From: Ctenosaura bakeri
Lineage: Eukaryota; Chordata; Lepidosauria; Squamata; Iguanidae
Reading direction: 5' to 3'
DNA: 64,000 nt
Assembly: GCA_948474755.1 (NCBI GenBank)
Contig: CAOLHI010002505.1
Coordinates: forward strand, 186,001 to 250,000
The first letter of the stretch is position 1. Every line of letters starts with the position of its first letter. Of the stretch, positions 23,534-34,420 are shown in pieces. The notes below the pieces were generated by a model. The model was given only the letters and a program-made list of their open reading frames with translations. It was not told the origin of the DNA and made no database searches. A program made the translations under genes and the position numbers.

Positions 23534-24282
23534 CTCCCTGTGCCCAGATCCAGTTCTTGAGTTCCTGATGCTCCTTTCCAACTTGTTCATGCTGATGTGG
23601 TTGGGCCTTTTTCTCAGTGCAGTTTCGGGGGGAGCAAGATTTTTCCTGCTGTTAGTAGATGACCACAGCAGATACATATTCTGTTATTTGTTGAAGCAAA
23701 AGTCTGAAGTGTGTCAAATAATTAAGAACTGGTGTGCATATGTTGAGAGACAATTTGAATGCTGGGTCAAAGCGTTCCAAACAGATTGCAGAGGAGAATT
23801 TCTGGCTGAGAGTCTGCAACAGTGGTTCAAAAGCAAGGGCATTGTGCACAGGACAACTGCCACCTATTCCAGTTTGCAAAATGGTGTAGCAGAAAGAACC
23901 GCTGGTGTGTTGCAAACTCTCATGCACTCTCTGCGCAATGATGCAGGTTTGCCTCTGAATTTCTGGGGAGAGGCAATTCGGACTGCCAGTTACACACACA
24001 ACAGGCTTTGGAGTTCAGTCTTTCAGACCACTCCATATCAGCATCTGTTTGGCAAGCAGCCTTCTATTGCTCACATGAAGGTTTTTGGCAGTTTTGCCTG
24101 GGTTCATATTCCTAAGAGTCAGAGGAGGAAGGGAGAGCCAAAAGCTCAATGCCTGAGATTCTTAGGATATCAGCTCAATTGTAAAGGTTATAGATTCTAC
24201 GCAGGACATGGCCTTTGCCTGGTGTCTAGGAATGCATCTTTCGAGGAACATGCAAACTGGTCGCGTGTTCAAGCTCGTTCTG
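23530..24282 (+). pseudogene. pol: copia integrase core
   Basis: In a third frame the integrase catalytic core is clear. It has HADVVGPF-like DNA near 23590, LLVDDHSRYIFCYLL with the first acidic residue, AFQTDCRGEF with the second, and QNGVAERTAGVLQTLMH with the glutamate. FWGEAIRTASYTHNR and AHMKVFGSFAWVHIP complete the fold. The enzyme inserts cDNA into the genome. The reading is cut at 24282 by the CR1 and resumes after about 26975. Confidence 0.92.
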
Positions 24283-26975
24283 AATCATAGAATCATAGAA
24301 TCATAGAAATTCAGAGTTGGAAGAGACCACACAGGCCATCCAGTCCAACCCCCTGCCATGCAGGAACACCCTCAAATCAATCCCGACAGATGGCCATCAA
24401 GCCTCTGCTTAAAAACCTCCAAGGAAGGAGACTCCACTACACTCCGAGGCAGCAGATTCCACTGCCGGACAGCCCTGACTGTCAGGAAGTTCTTCCTGAG
24501 GTTCAGGTGGAATCTCCTTTCCTGCAGCTTGAATCCATTGCTCCTTGTTCTGGTCTCTGGAGCAGCAGAAAACAAGTCCCCTCCTTCCTCTACGTGGCCT
24601 CCCTTCAAATATTTAAACATGGCTATCATGTCCCCTCTTAACCTCCTCTTCTGCAGACTAAACATACCCAGCTCTCTAAGTCTATCCTCATAGGGCTTGG
24701 CTTCCAGGCCTCTCACCATTTTGGTCGCCCTCCTCTGGACTTGCTCCAGCTTGTCAATATCCTTCTTGAATTGGGGTGCCCAGAACTGGACACAGTATTC
24801 AAGATGGGGTCTAACCAAGGCAGAGTAGTGGTACCAGTACCTCCCTCGATCTAGACACCATACTCCTATTGATGCAGTCAAGAATTGCATTGGTTTTCTT
24901 GGCTGCCACATCACACTGCTGACTCATGTTCAGCTTGTGGTCTATGAAGACTCCTAGATCCCTTTCACACGTACTGCTATCCAGCCACGTGTCCCCCATC
25001 CTATATTTGTGGATTCCATTATTTCTGCCTAAGTGTAGGACCTTACATTTCTCTCTGTTGAATTTCATTTTGTTCGCCCTGGCCCAGCTCTCCAATCTAT
25101 CCAGGTCATTTTGAATTTTGATCCTGTCCTCTGGCGTATTAGCAACCCCTCCCAATTTGGTATCATCTGCAAATTTGATGAGCATGCCCTCTATTCCTTC
25201 ATCCAAGTCATTGATAAAAATATTGAACAGCACTGGGCCTAGGACAGAACCCTGTGGCACCCCGCTAGTCACTTCTCTCCAGGACGAAAAACAGCCATTC
25301 GTGATCACCCTTTGGGTTCGGTCGGTCAACCAATTACAAATCCAACTAACGGTAGCCCTGTCCAGCCCACATTTTACTAGCTTCATTGCAAGAATGTCAT
25401 GGGGAACTTTGTCAAAGGCGTTACTGAAATCAAGATATGCTACATTCACAGCACTCCCTTCATCTATCAAGCTAGTAACTCTGTCATAAAAAGAGATAAG
25501 ATTAGTCTGGCATGACTTATTTTTGAGAAATCCATGTTGACTTCTCGTGATTACCGCGTTGCTTTCTAAATGATTAGAAACTGACTGTTTAATTATCTGC
25601 TCCAGGATCTTTCCGGGTACTGATGTCAGGCTGACTGGGCGATAATTATTTGGGTCCTCTTTTTTTCCCTTCTTGAAGATGGGGATAACATTTGCTCTCC
25701 TCCAATCTGCTGGAACTTCTCCTGTCCTCCAAGATTTCTCAAAAATTATAGCAAGCGGTTCCGAAATGACCTCTGCCAGCTCTTTTAATATCCTAGGATG
25801 CAATTCATCTGGCCCTGGAGACTTGAATTCATCCAATGCGGCCAGGTATTCCTGTACCACCTCTCTACTTATTATGTGCTTCATTTCCTCTGCTTCCTCC
25901 CCTGCTCCCCAACCGCCAGGTTGAGTGCTTGTATCCTTCTGGGAAAATACGGAGGCAAAGAAGGTGTTAAGTAGCTCTGCCTTTTCTCTCCCCCCTGTGA
26001 GTAATTCGCCATCTTCTCTGCGTAGCGACCCTACTGTCTCCTTCTTTTTCCTTTTGCTGCGGACATATTTAAAAAAACCCTTTTTATTGTTTTTAATGTC
26101 TCTGGCCAGCCTAAGCTCGTTCTGTGCTTTAGCCTTTCTGACTTCCTCCCTACATCTCCTAGCTACTTGCTTAAATTCTTCTTTGGTGGTTTCCCCCTTC
26201 TTCCATTTCCTATACATTTTTCTCTTAACTCTTAGCTCAGCTGAGAGTTCTTTAGTCAACCATTCTGGTTTCTTCAGATGCCTTCCATTTTTCCTCCTTA
26301 ATGGCACTGTTTTAGACTGTTCCTTCAGTATCTCCTTTTTAAGGAACTCCCATGCCTCCTGAACTCCTTTCCCTTTCACTATTCCTGACCACGGAATTCC
26401 AGCCAGCAGCTCCCTAAGTTTACAGAAGTCCGCTTTTTTAAAATCTAAGATGAGTGTCTGGCTACCCTTATCTTCTCCTTCCCACTGAATGCTAAATTCC
26501 AACAGGGCATGGTCACTCCCCCCTAAAGATCCAACCACTTCTACCTCATTCACAAGGTCATCCCTGTTGGTCAAGATCAGATCTAGAATATTTGATCCCC
26601 TTGTGGCCTCTTCCACCTTCTGGACCATGAAGTTGTCTGCAAGACAAGCAAGAAACTTGCTGGACCTTGCTGTCTTGGCAGAGTTTGACTGCCAGCATAT
26701 ATCCGGGTAATTGAAATCTCCTATTATTACTGTATCCCTCCTCTTTGAATGTGCAGTCATTTGGTTGAGGAAGGCGTCATCCAAGTCCTCAGCCTGGGTT
26801 GGAGGTCTGTAGTAAACCCCCACCAGAATATCCCTATTGTTTCTCGCTGCCTTAATTCTTACCCAAATGCTCTCGACCTGGCTTTCTGGGTTTAAGTCCT
26901 GGATCTCTTCACAGGTGAAAACATCCTTGACATACAAGGCTACTCCTCCTCCTTTCTTGTTTGGTCTATTTTTAC
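24283..26975 (-). mobile_element. Young CR1 LINE inserted in the copia element
   Basis: On the minus strand it ends with about three copies of the ATTCTATG octamer (24283-24307 on the plus strand), the standard CR1 3' terminus. It lacks the 5'UTR, ORF1 and the start of the endonuclease, so it is 5'-truncated. Its 3' part is almost identical to the copy at 33205-33628. CR1 normally leaves no target-site duplication, and I see none here. Confidence 0.93.
24372..26937 (-). pseudogene. CR1 ORF2: endonuclease end, reverse transcriptase, C-terminus
   Basis: A 708-residue open frame (26937-24811) starts within the APE-type endonuclease, with GDFNYPDICW near residue 98 and GGSDHALLEF near residue 140. 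The reverse transcriptase follows: NNYRPVSLTSVPGKILEQI, QHGFLKNKSCQTNL, AYLDFSNAFDKVPH, VPQGSVLGPVLFNIFINDL and the catalytic FADD near residue 590. A single frameshift near 24820-24860 then moves the C-terminus ([24 protein letters not shown] ... [15 protein letters not shown]) into another frame that ends at 24372. The protein would nick DNA and copy CR1 RNA at the nick. This is the best preserved coding sequence in the window, but truncation and frameshift make it inactive. Confidence 0.93.
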
Positions 26976-27900
26976 TGAAGTTGTCCTTCCTGTCTTTCGT
27001 GAGCCTAGTATTTGGCCAAAGCAGCCCGACTCCTCAGTTCCTGGTCCCTTGAGGGTTAAGTCTAAGCCTGAGCCTGAGCCAGAGCCAGCGCAGGAGGAGG
27101 GGGCTGTGGAGGGTGGAGCGGCTCCGAGCACAGAAGTGAGAAAGAAGAAAGCTGCAAAACGGTCTTGCAGCCTTGATGATGATGCCTGTCAGGTAGTTCA
27201 GCCTGCTCAAATGCCCAGGAGGTCAGAGAGGAAAATGAAGGGAAAGCCTCCAAAACGTTATACCCCCACTTCACATACAGTGCGCGCCTGTCTAGTAAAT
27301 TGTGAGCCAACCAGTTTTGCTGAAGTGGAGCAAATGTCTAAGAACCAGGCTGCGTCCTGGTGGCAGGCAATGCAGGATGAGCTTGATTCCATAACCCAGC
27401 ACAAAGTCTACACATTGTGTGAGCTCCCAAAGGGTGTTGATCCTGTTGATTGCCAGTGGGTCTATAAGTTGAAGACCACTGCTGATGGGCAAGTTAAACA
27501 CAAGGCTCATCTGGTGGAGTGAGGTTTTGCCCAAGATGAACAATCCTATGATGAGGTTTTTGTGCCCACAGTTAAGATGCAGTCCATTCAGTTGGCGCTG
27601 ATCATTGCAGCTCAGAGAAATGCTTTGGTCACACACTTTGATATCACAACTGCCTATCTCAATGCTGATTTGCCAGAGGAAATCTACTTAAATAAGCCTA
27701 ATGGATTTCACCAGGGAGAAGAAAAACTGGTGTGGAAACTTCACAAATCTCTGTATGGTTTAAAGCAGTCAGCTCACTGTTGGAATTTGTGTTTAGACAA
27801 AACTTTGCAGGAATGTGGTTTCAAACAGAGGAAAGCTGATCCCTGTGTGTATGTCAGAGGTACAGGGAAAAAAACAAGAGATCCTCTTGGCGTATGTTGA
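26976..27900 (+). pseudogene. pol: copia pol: linker and first half of reverse transcriptase
   Basis: After the CR1 the frame is open through a charged, proline-rich linker (PEPEPEPAQEEGAVEGG), then the reverse transcriptase N-terminus: SWWQAMQDELDSITQHKVY, DCQWVYKLK, then a TGA at 27523-27525 where relatives read a sense codon before GFAQ. The RT core follows (VKMQSIQLALIIAAQRNALVTHFDITTAYLNADL with its catalytic aspartate, VWKLHKSLYGLKQS). A frameshift in an A7 run at 27868-27874 closes this frame. Confidence 0.92.
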
Positions 27901-28876
27901 TGATTTGTGTTTGATTTGTGACACACAAAAACAAGTGCAGGATTTTGCCAGTGAACTAGGCAAGAAATCCCAGATCAAAAACCTGGGGCCAGTTCCAAAT
28001 TACCTTGGGATAGCAATACAGAAAACCAAGGGTGGTTTCCTACTGAATCAGAAACAGAAAATTGTGAAACTGTTGGAGAAATGTAACATGACTGATTGTA
28101 AAAGTGTAAAAATGCCAATGGTCCAAGGGTTTAATAAAAACAGTGGAGATGTGTTGTTTTCTGAGAAAAAGTTGTATCAATCTGTGATTGGGTCTCTTCT
28201 CTATCTAGCTCAGTCCTGTCGTCCCGACATTGCTTTGAGTGTAAATATGTTAGGAAGGGCCAGTTCTCAGCCTACTCAATACCACTGGCAAGGTGTGAAA
28301 AGGGTGTTAAGATACTTAAAAGGTACCATAGATCACTGTTTGTCTATCACTCCTGTTCAAACACCAGAAATTGTCTGCTATTCTGATAGTGACTTTGCAG
28401 AGGATGTGTCAGATCGGAAAAACATGTCTGGCTACGTTGTGAGTGGTGCTCTGGTTTACTGGAAAGTTAAAAAGCAGAGTACCCTGGCCACTTCCACTGC
28501 TGAAGCAGAATTTTCAAGTTTGTCTTCCTTGTGTAATGAGTTGGTCTGGTTCACACAGCTTGTAAAAGATTTGAACATATCTATTGATATGCCTGTGAAT
28601 GTCTTTTGTGATTCTCAAGCTTGTATTCAAATGGCTGTCAGTGAGAGAGTCAAGTCCGGGACCAAACATGTGGACATCAAGTATCAAAATGTAAAACGGT
28701 CCATTCAGAACAATGTTATCCAATTGACATTTTGTTCTTTGCAAGAGAATCTGGCAGATGCATTTACAAAAGCTCTTTCTGCTGTCAAACATATACAAAT
28801 GCTTAGCCAGATGGGGATGTTGGGCCCTGCAGTTCCAACACACGAGATAGCTGCGGAACAAGAGGAGGAGTGTTAA
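27870..28876 (+). pseudogene. pol: copia pol: end of reverse transcriptase and RNase H
   Basis: The new frame carries the catalytic LLAYVDDLCLI box and LGPVPNYLGI. IGSLLYLAQSCRPDIALSVN and HWQGVKRVLRYLKGT then lead into RNase H: CYSDSDFAED, STAEAEFSSLSSLCNELVW and KHVDIKYQNVKRSI...LADAFTKALS. The protein copies RNA to DNA and removes the template. The frame ends with a stop inside the first bases of the 3' LTR, as is usual for copia elements. Confidence 0.93.
28857..28870 (+). promoter_or_regulatory. Polypurine tract of the copia element
   Basis: AACAAGAGGAGGAG lies directly before the 3' LTR and would prime plus-strand DNA synthesis. Confidence 0.85.
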
Positions 28877-28945
28877 AGTGTAACTGCCCTGATCCCTGCC
28901 TAAAGGGTTAAGTTTCTTGTTCCTTCGCTGGCTCTCGTAGTCATA
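28871..28945 (+). repeat. Truncated 3' LTR of the copia element
   Basis: The first 75 bp match the 5' LTR (TGTTAAAGTGTAACTGCC...) with a handful of substitutions, then the sequence switches to an L2 3' end. The remaining LTR, including its poly(A) signal, is lost. Confidence 0.9.
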
Positions 28946-29330
28946 TGAGCCAACCCAAATTTTAAAATCTTCAGGGAAGGGCCTTCATTCCTATCACCTT
29001 TATAAGCACAGCTGGTAAAGACAGAGAAGAGAGGCTTCTCAGTGGCTGCTTCCCCGGCAATGGAACTCTGTCAAGGAAGTCTTGGTTACACCCCTCCCTG
29101 CAAACATTTCATCGGCAAGCCAAGAACTTTCTATTTAAACAGGTCTTCAGTTGTTAACTGATTGGGGTAGGTTTAATGTGTTTTTATCTGTTTTAAACTA
29201 ATGTTTTAAGTAGTTTGTATTTAATACTTTTTACTTTTGCATTTCAGAATGTTTTTAGTTATATTGTTTTAATGTAAAGTGTGAGCTGCTTTGGGTCCCT
29301 TATGGGGGAAAAGATGGGATAGAAAACAAA
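28946..29330 (+). mobile_element. L2-clade LINE, 3' end
   Basis: The plus strand gives the C-terminal tail of an L2-like protein (KDREERLLSGCFPGNGTL, then QTFHRQAKNFLFKQ). A 3'UTR follows, ending 'GTGAGCTGCTTTGGGTCCC...GGGAAAAGATGGGATAGAAAACAAATAAGC'. It is related to 5150-5548. It abuts the broken copia LTR, so insertion or deletion here removed the LTR end. Confidence 0.65.
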
Positions 29331-29334
29331 TAAG

Positions 29335-30205
29335 CAAAGACAAATTAAAAACTCTATGTTTAGGCCACAGAAACCAAATGTGTTTGGTATAGGATGGGGG
29401 AATACTTAGCTTGGCAGTAGTACATGTGAAATGGACTTTGGGATAATTGTTGATCATAAATTGAACAGAATGCAGCATTAATTTCCAAATTTCCAAATCA
29501 AGAAAGTAATAGTCTTACTATAATCTGCACTACTCAGGCCTCATCTGGAGTGGTGTGATCAGACAAGACATGAGTAGTGCAGAAGATATAGGCCATTTCC
29601 GCATTACACTTCAACATCCTGTGGAATCCTGGGGTTCGTAGTTTACTGAGGCCAAAGAGCTCTCTGGCTGAGAATTCTAAATGCCCCTCCCTAAACTGCA
29701 AACCTCAGGATTCCATAGAATGTTGAAAGTGGAATAATAGCACTATAACAGTGTAGTTCAGAAATGGCCATGGGCAAGTTGGCAAGTTGGAAAGGTTTGG
29801 AAAATGGAAACGAAGATGATAAGAGATATGGAGAACAAAATGTAAGAGGAAAGGTTGAGAGAGTTGGGCATGTTCAACCTGGTGAAGAGAAGACTCAGGT
29901 GACATGATTACTCTCTCTTTAAATATCTCAATGGCTGTCACAGAGTGGAGAGTTCAGGTTTGTTCTCTGTCACCTGAGAGGGTAGCACCAGCAGTAATGG
30001 TGTTAAGTTACTTCTTGATGGTAAGAGCAATTCAGCAATGGAACCAATTACCTACAAAGGTGTTAGGGTCTCTTTTTCTGGATGTCTTTAACAAGAGGCT
30101 GGACAGTTGCCTACTGGGGATGCTGTAGCTAGACTTCCTTCAATAAACAGGGGATTGGACTCAATGGCCTATGTGGCCCCTTCCAACTCTATGATTCTTC
30201 TATTT
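29335..30205 (+). pseudogene. CR1 LINE, 3' part of ORF2 and 3' end
   Basis: The plus strand carries decayed CR1 sequence: the [15 protein letters not shown] block near 29440-29480, a remnant of [11 protein letters not shown] near 29530, then [16 protein letters not shown] and VRAIQQWNQLPTKVLGSLFLDVFNKRLDSC-like blocks at 29850-30120. It ends in TCCAACTCTATGATTCT near 30195. A MITE at 29591-29769 splits it. No frame is intact. Confidence 0.85.
29591..29769. mobile_element. Hairpin-type MITE inserted in CR1 (179 bp)
   Basis: The ends are GGCCATTTCCGCA and TTCAGAAATGGCC, an inverted pair. The inner arms at about 29613-29645 and 29692-29724 are also complementary (GGAATCCTGGGGTT with AACCTCAGGATTCC), so much of the unit can fold back. 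Flanking trinucleotides are ATA and ATG, so the duplication is imperfect. The ends resemble those of the other TIR elements in the window. Confidence 0.7.
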
Positions 30206-31623
30206 AAAGTGTCTACTCCTGGGTAATGTAACAGCATAATTGGACACAGGGTGCACGTTTATCTCAAGGCGAATAAACCACTTCTAGCACTTTTTATCAC
30301 CTGAAGGAATGGGTCCTTTGAAAAGTGAATGCGTCTTAAGCCATACAGTAGCAAGCCATACCAATAAACTTTGCACAGTTCTAAACAATATGTTGATGCT
30401 GGGAAAACTATTCCCATTTCCCAGCTATTGTGAACATTGAAGCTAAGCTCAGAAGGATCAGGAAGTCTAAAGCAGGTGGCAGGTGCCATCATCACCCTAC
30501 TAATCAAAACATTCTGGTGCTTCAGCACTCTAAATCCTGGTTTTTGACTGCGCTTTTGAAAAGGAACTTTTGGATCCAGCAATAGGTTTAAAATGAGATA
30601 GTTCTAAATAGAATAAGGCAGCTGGCATTACGTTAGTCTGAAGCATCTAGACAAAGCTCTTTCACACAGGTGGGGGAAAAGTAATCACAGAGGTCCCCAA
30701 AGAAGCTCCTGAGTACAATCTGCACTTGGGCAATTGTCCAGAAGACTGTGGAAGACTCCCTTCCTCCATATTTCCTTTTCTTCAGCTATCAAGTGAGTCC
30801 TTTCTCCATACTTCCTTTTCTTCAACTATCAAGTGAATCCAATGAGTCTATATTATTTTCTATGTGCTAAGCACTCCCTGTATTTTCCTCTGGACAGTGT
30901 TTTTCTATGAACGATGTAATGCTTTCCTGTTAAAATTTCTATTGAACAGAATGAAAAGGTGTCACAAAAAGCCTAGGGAATAGCAGAGGCTGTGGAATAT
31001 AGGTGAACTTGGTCATGGACTGCGGCAGAGCTTTGCAGATAATGTATTGAATACCTTGTTAGATAAAATATATGGTTGCTTTAGCACCAGACTTGTAGTG
31101 GCTGCTTTCAACTTTAAAATAGGGTCTGTAGTGCTAAGCATTTGCTTCCCTTGGCTAGAATATGGGACCAAGAATGGTCAAGTGACAGATAAACAATTAG
31201 TTCTCACAGGATGAAAACCTGGAAGCTTTAATGAGCTCACATTCAAAGATTTACAGCCAGGAAAGTTTTGGAAGCCAAGGAGTTGAGCTTATCAGTAATG
31301 CTTGAGAAAGTACCCCATTTTATAGTATGCTAAGAAAGCTGTGATATAGCATTCTACCCAATGCTGAAAAAGTTATGACAAAATATTTCACATATGATGC
31401 CAGCAATGAATCACTTATGTAAATCTTCTTTGGTGCCTGTGAACAAGTATGCCATAAATTGTACTTCATATCCCATTAGAAGTATTCAGACAGGCTGATT
31501 GTTTCATGCAGGACATCTGATAGTCTGGTCCTCTTTGTTGTGGAGGATATCTGTATGTACTGAAAGTTTCCCAAGTAAAGATTTTTTTTCTCCTTGTAAG
31601 GAAACCTGGCAGGGCTTAAAAAT
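30206..31623. other. Non-repetitive stretch
   Basis: I see no gene. A local duplication of about 42 bp lies at 30764-30845 (units contain CCTTTTCTTCAGCTATCAAG and CCTTTTCTTCAACTATCAAG). Confidence 0.4.
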
Positions 31624-31835
31624 CCCGAAGGCACCAGATCTTGTCTGACAAACAAAGCAAGGTCAGCCCTGGTTAGTATTTGGATGGGAGACTAGCGATG
31701 AATACAAGGTGCTGTAGGCTATATTTCAGACTGAAGAAACTGATAAAACCACCTCTGAGTATTCATTGCACAAGAAAATCCTAAGAAATTCATGAGGTCA
31801 ATGGGCAACTTGAAGGCATATACACACTCAAGTAA
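31624..31835 (+). mobile_element. 5S-rRNA-derived SINE
   Basis: The first ~100 bases are a diverged 5S rRNA, with CCAGATCTTGTCTGA, then AGCAAGGTCAGCCCTGGTTAG, the C-box stretch TATTTGGATGGGAGAC and the end GGTGCTGTAGGCT. The body that follows (AAACCACCTCTGAGTATTC ... AAGAAAATCCTAAGAAATTCATGAGGTC ... CTTGAAGGCATATACACAC) is related to the tRNA-SINE body. This is the structure of the 5S-derived SINEs described in lizards. It is a worn copy and not a functional 5S gene. Confidence 0.88.
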
Positions 31836-33204
31836 ACTCAATCTAACTTATTGTTTTCTTGGTATCTGACCTAACTCTGGTAAACCAGTTGCTGGATAAT
31901 ATTTGCATGCATTTAGGAAGAAAATGGTGGGGGGGGAAGAAACAAGGGTTGCAGTCTGATACAGATTGGAGTCAGAATGTACTTGTAGAATGACAATAGA
32001 AAAAGATAGGATGAGATCAGGCTTGACACATTAACCTGTCCCTAGGATGGTATCATGATTTTCCATGAAGCTCTGGGGATAACCCCCACATCAACCTAAC
32101 ATCCCATTCATTCTAACCACAGTAACTGTACATTCTCTCTCTATTTACTTCTGCATTTTTCCACACAGAACAGAGATGGAAGGAGAGAACAAAAACGTCA
32201 TTACTGAATCCTGGCATTTTTTTTAAACTTGGCACTAGCATCACTTTTTAAATCTGATTAATTGACACTTGGAGAAGAAAGGTGTGGGACATTATGTTGT
32301 GTTGGGCAGAATCTGATTAATTCTTAATGTACCTATAATGTTCCATATGTCTGTTATTATGAAGTCCCTTGTCTTACCTGGCTGAAGATGCATAAATAAA
32401 TAATGATAACCTGTTACAATGTATAATCAGTGGTGCTCTAATCCATTATTAAATGTTAGTGCTTTCCTGGTAGCAATTCCTGAATGACAAAAACATCTGT
32501 GCAAGGAGGGGGATTGCTAGCCTCATGTTTTGAAAGTCAATCATGTTTTACCATTGAATCAAAGAAGTTGCCCTACCTTAGTGTGACCAGGTATCTCAAT
32601 GTTTTGGAGCATTTATCAGTTTGTTGACTGGGGCCTTTACTTACTACTCTAATGGCATTTGTTCTGGTGGCCAAATTGTAAATTTAATGAGGGCATGTTT
32701 TCTTTACAGGAATAGTTAAGGTAAGATGAGGTAATAGATATGCTTCTGTAGCCTTGGGATCTCACTGGGAGCAATTAATTCTCTGTTTATGCAACAAAGC
32801 ATTAAAAACATTATTTTTTCCTGAAATGTTGTGAAAATAATCTGTTAACGGTACATGGTACATAGCAGTGACACACTATTTTCCCTAACAAAACATTAAA
32901 TGTCCTCCCCATTCTTGTACCTGGCACCCATATGATTCACAATATGTTTTACCTTTTTGAGAAATGCAAGAGTTTTGTATTGTTTTCTTGAGATTCCTTT
33001 GAATTAGTTCTATGATTTTTCTCTTCACATTCAGCTGTAGTATACACTGTTGACTTTTTGCTATGTCTAGATTAAAAGGTAATGATATAGATCTAATTAT
33101 TAGTCCCAACTAGAGTATACCCATTGAATCAATACAGCTTACACAAGTGTTGATTTGACATTGAGTAGTTGATTCAGTAGAACTACTCAACCTACCGTAG
33201 ACTT
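31836..33204. other. Non-repetitive stretch, possible conserved non-coding DNA
   Basis: There is no exon or repeat that I recognise. The part at 32250-32500 is A/T-rich but complex, with repeated TCTGATTAATT and homeodomain-type ATTA motifs. Conservation cannot be judged here. Confidence 0.35.
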
Positions 33205-33628
33205 AGAATCATAGAATCATAGAAATTCAGAGTTGGAAGAGACCACACAGGCCATCCAGTCCAACCCCCTGCCATGCAGGAACACCCTCAAATCAATCCC
33301 GACAGATGGCCATCAAGCCTCTGCTTAAAAACCTCCAAGGAAGGAGACTCCACTACACTCCGAGGCAGCAGATTCCACTGCCGGACAGCCCTGACTGTCA
33401 GGAAGTTCTTCCTGAGATTCAGGTGGAATCTCCTTTCCTGCAGCTTGAATCCATTGCTCCTTGTCCTGGTCTCTGGAGCAGCAGAAAACAAGTCCCCTCC
33501 TTCTTCTACGTGGCATCCCTTCAAATATTTAAACATGGCTATCATGTCCCCTCTTAACCTCCTCTTCTGCAGACTAAACATACCCAGCTCTCTAAGTCTA
33601 TCCTCATAGGGCATGGCTTCCAGGCCTC
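33205..33628 (-). mobile_element. Young CR1 LINE, 3' end only
   Basis: It starts on the plus strand with about two octamer units (AGAATCAT) and covers the 3'UTR and the C-terminal 108 codons of ORF2 on the minus strand. Aligned by eye with 24283-24707 it shows five mismatches over about 415 bases. It breaks off at GGCCTC, a typical severe 5' truncation. Confidence 0.93.
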
Positions 33629-33668
33629 AACCTTGCAGCTAGGTTTCAACCAATGAGTCTTTTCCTCA

Positions 33669-33723
<55 letters not shown>

Positions 33724-33742
33724 CTTCTTCTTCTTCTTCTTC

Positions 33743-33789
<47 letters not shown>
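33669..33789 (+). repeat. Compound triplet repeat (GCT)18-(CTT)8-(ATT)15
   Basis: Perfect blocks follow one another without gaps: GCT to 33722, CTT to 33744, ATT to 33789 (the blocks share boundary bases). The poly-Ser or poly-Ile frames that cross it are artefacts. Confidence 0.97.
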
Positions 33790-33790
<1 letters not shown>

Positions 33791-34420
33791 CTAGCTCTGA
33801 TCTAAAGAGCATGTGGTTCAAGTATTGATTTCTTTCTGAATATTTCAGTCTTTTCAAATCAGGACCAAAACATCACAATAGGAATCAGATCATCATGCAG
33901 AGCTCATGTGCCACTCTTGTTTTACATCTTCTAGGGTGGCTTGCTACAGGGCTTCCTTACAGGCAACTGAGAAGTGTTAGAATCAGCAATCTTAACATGC
34001 TTTTGCTCACTTAATCTTAGGCCCTTTTCTCACGGGGCGCTGAAATCTTCCCACCGCGATCCAGGCAGGCTTTTTCCCTAATCCCCACTAAAACGTCCCG
34101 AACTTTTAGTCGTTTCTCATGGCTCGATCGGCAAGAGGCTAGGCGAGCATTATCGCATTCACACAGCATCGCCATAGCCCCTCCCTACGTTGTCCTTTCC
34201 CCGCCCTACCTAGCGTTTGATTGGCTGTGCCCTTGTTTCAAAAGAAAAATTTGGGGCGTCATCAATGACGCCAATACGCACGCGTGTTCCCTCACATCCT
34301 CCCGGGATCCACCCCTCACCCTCCCCCGCGCCTGCTGAACCGCCGCGGAAACTTGTCAAACTTTTCCTGCCCGCTCGCTTTTTGCTGTTTGTTGGAGATG
34401 CCAGCCACTGCTGGATGGAA

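Larger units (their letters stand above)
21551..28945 (+). mobile_element. Ty1/copia LTR retrotransposon, interrupted by a CR1
   Basis: It has a complete 5' LTR, a half-tRNA primer site, gag with zinc knuckle, protease, integrase, reverse transcriptase and RNase H in the copia order, a polypurine tract, and the first 75 bp of the 3' LTR. Integrase before reverse transcriptase separates it from gypsy. A CR1 was inserted at 24283-26975, between integrase and reverse transcriptase. It has one internal stop in gag, one in pol and at least three frameshifts, so it is dead, but its domains are easy to read. The truncated 3' LTR passes directly into an L2 3' end, so no terminal duplication can be checked. 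Confidence 0.93.

Noticed and set aside
25118..26710. Several plus-strand frames of 70-145 codons
   Set aside because: They are antisense shadows of the 708-codon CR1 ORF2.
31624..31720. Possible 5S rRNA gene
   Set aside because: The 5' end is missing, many positions differ, and it is fused to a SINE body.
33666..33857. Poly-Ser / poly-Ile frame
   Set aside because: It is a translation of the compound triplet repeat.
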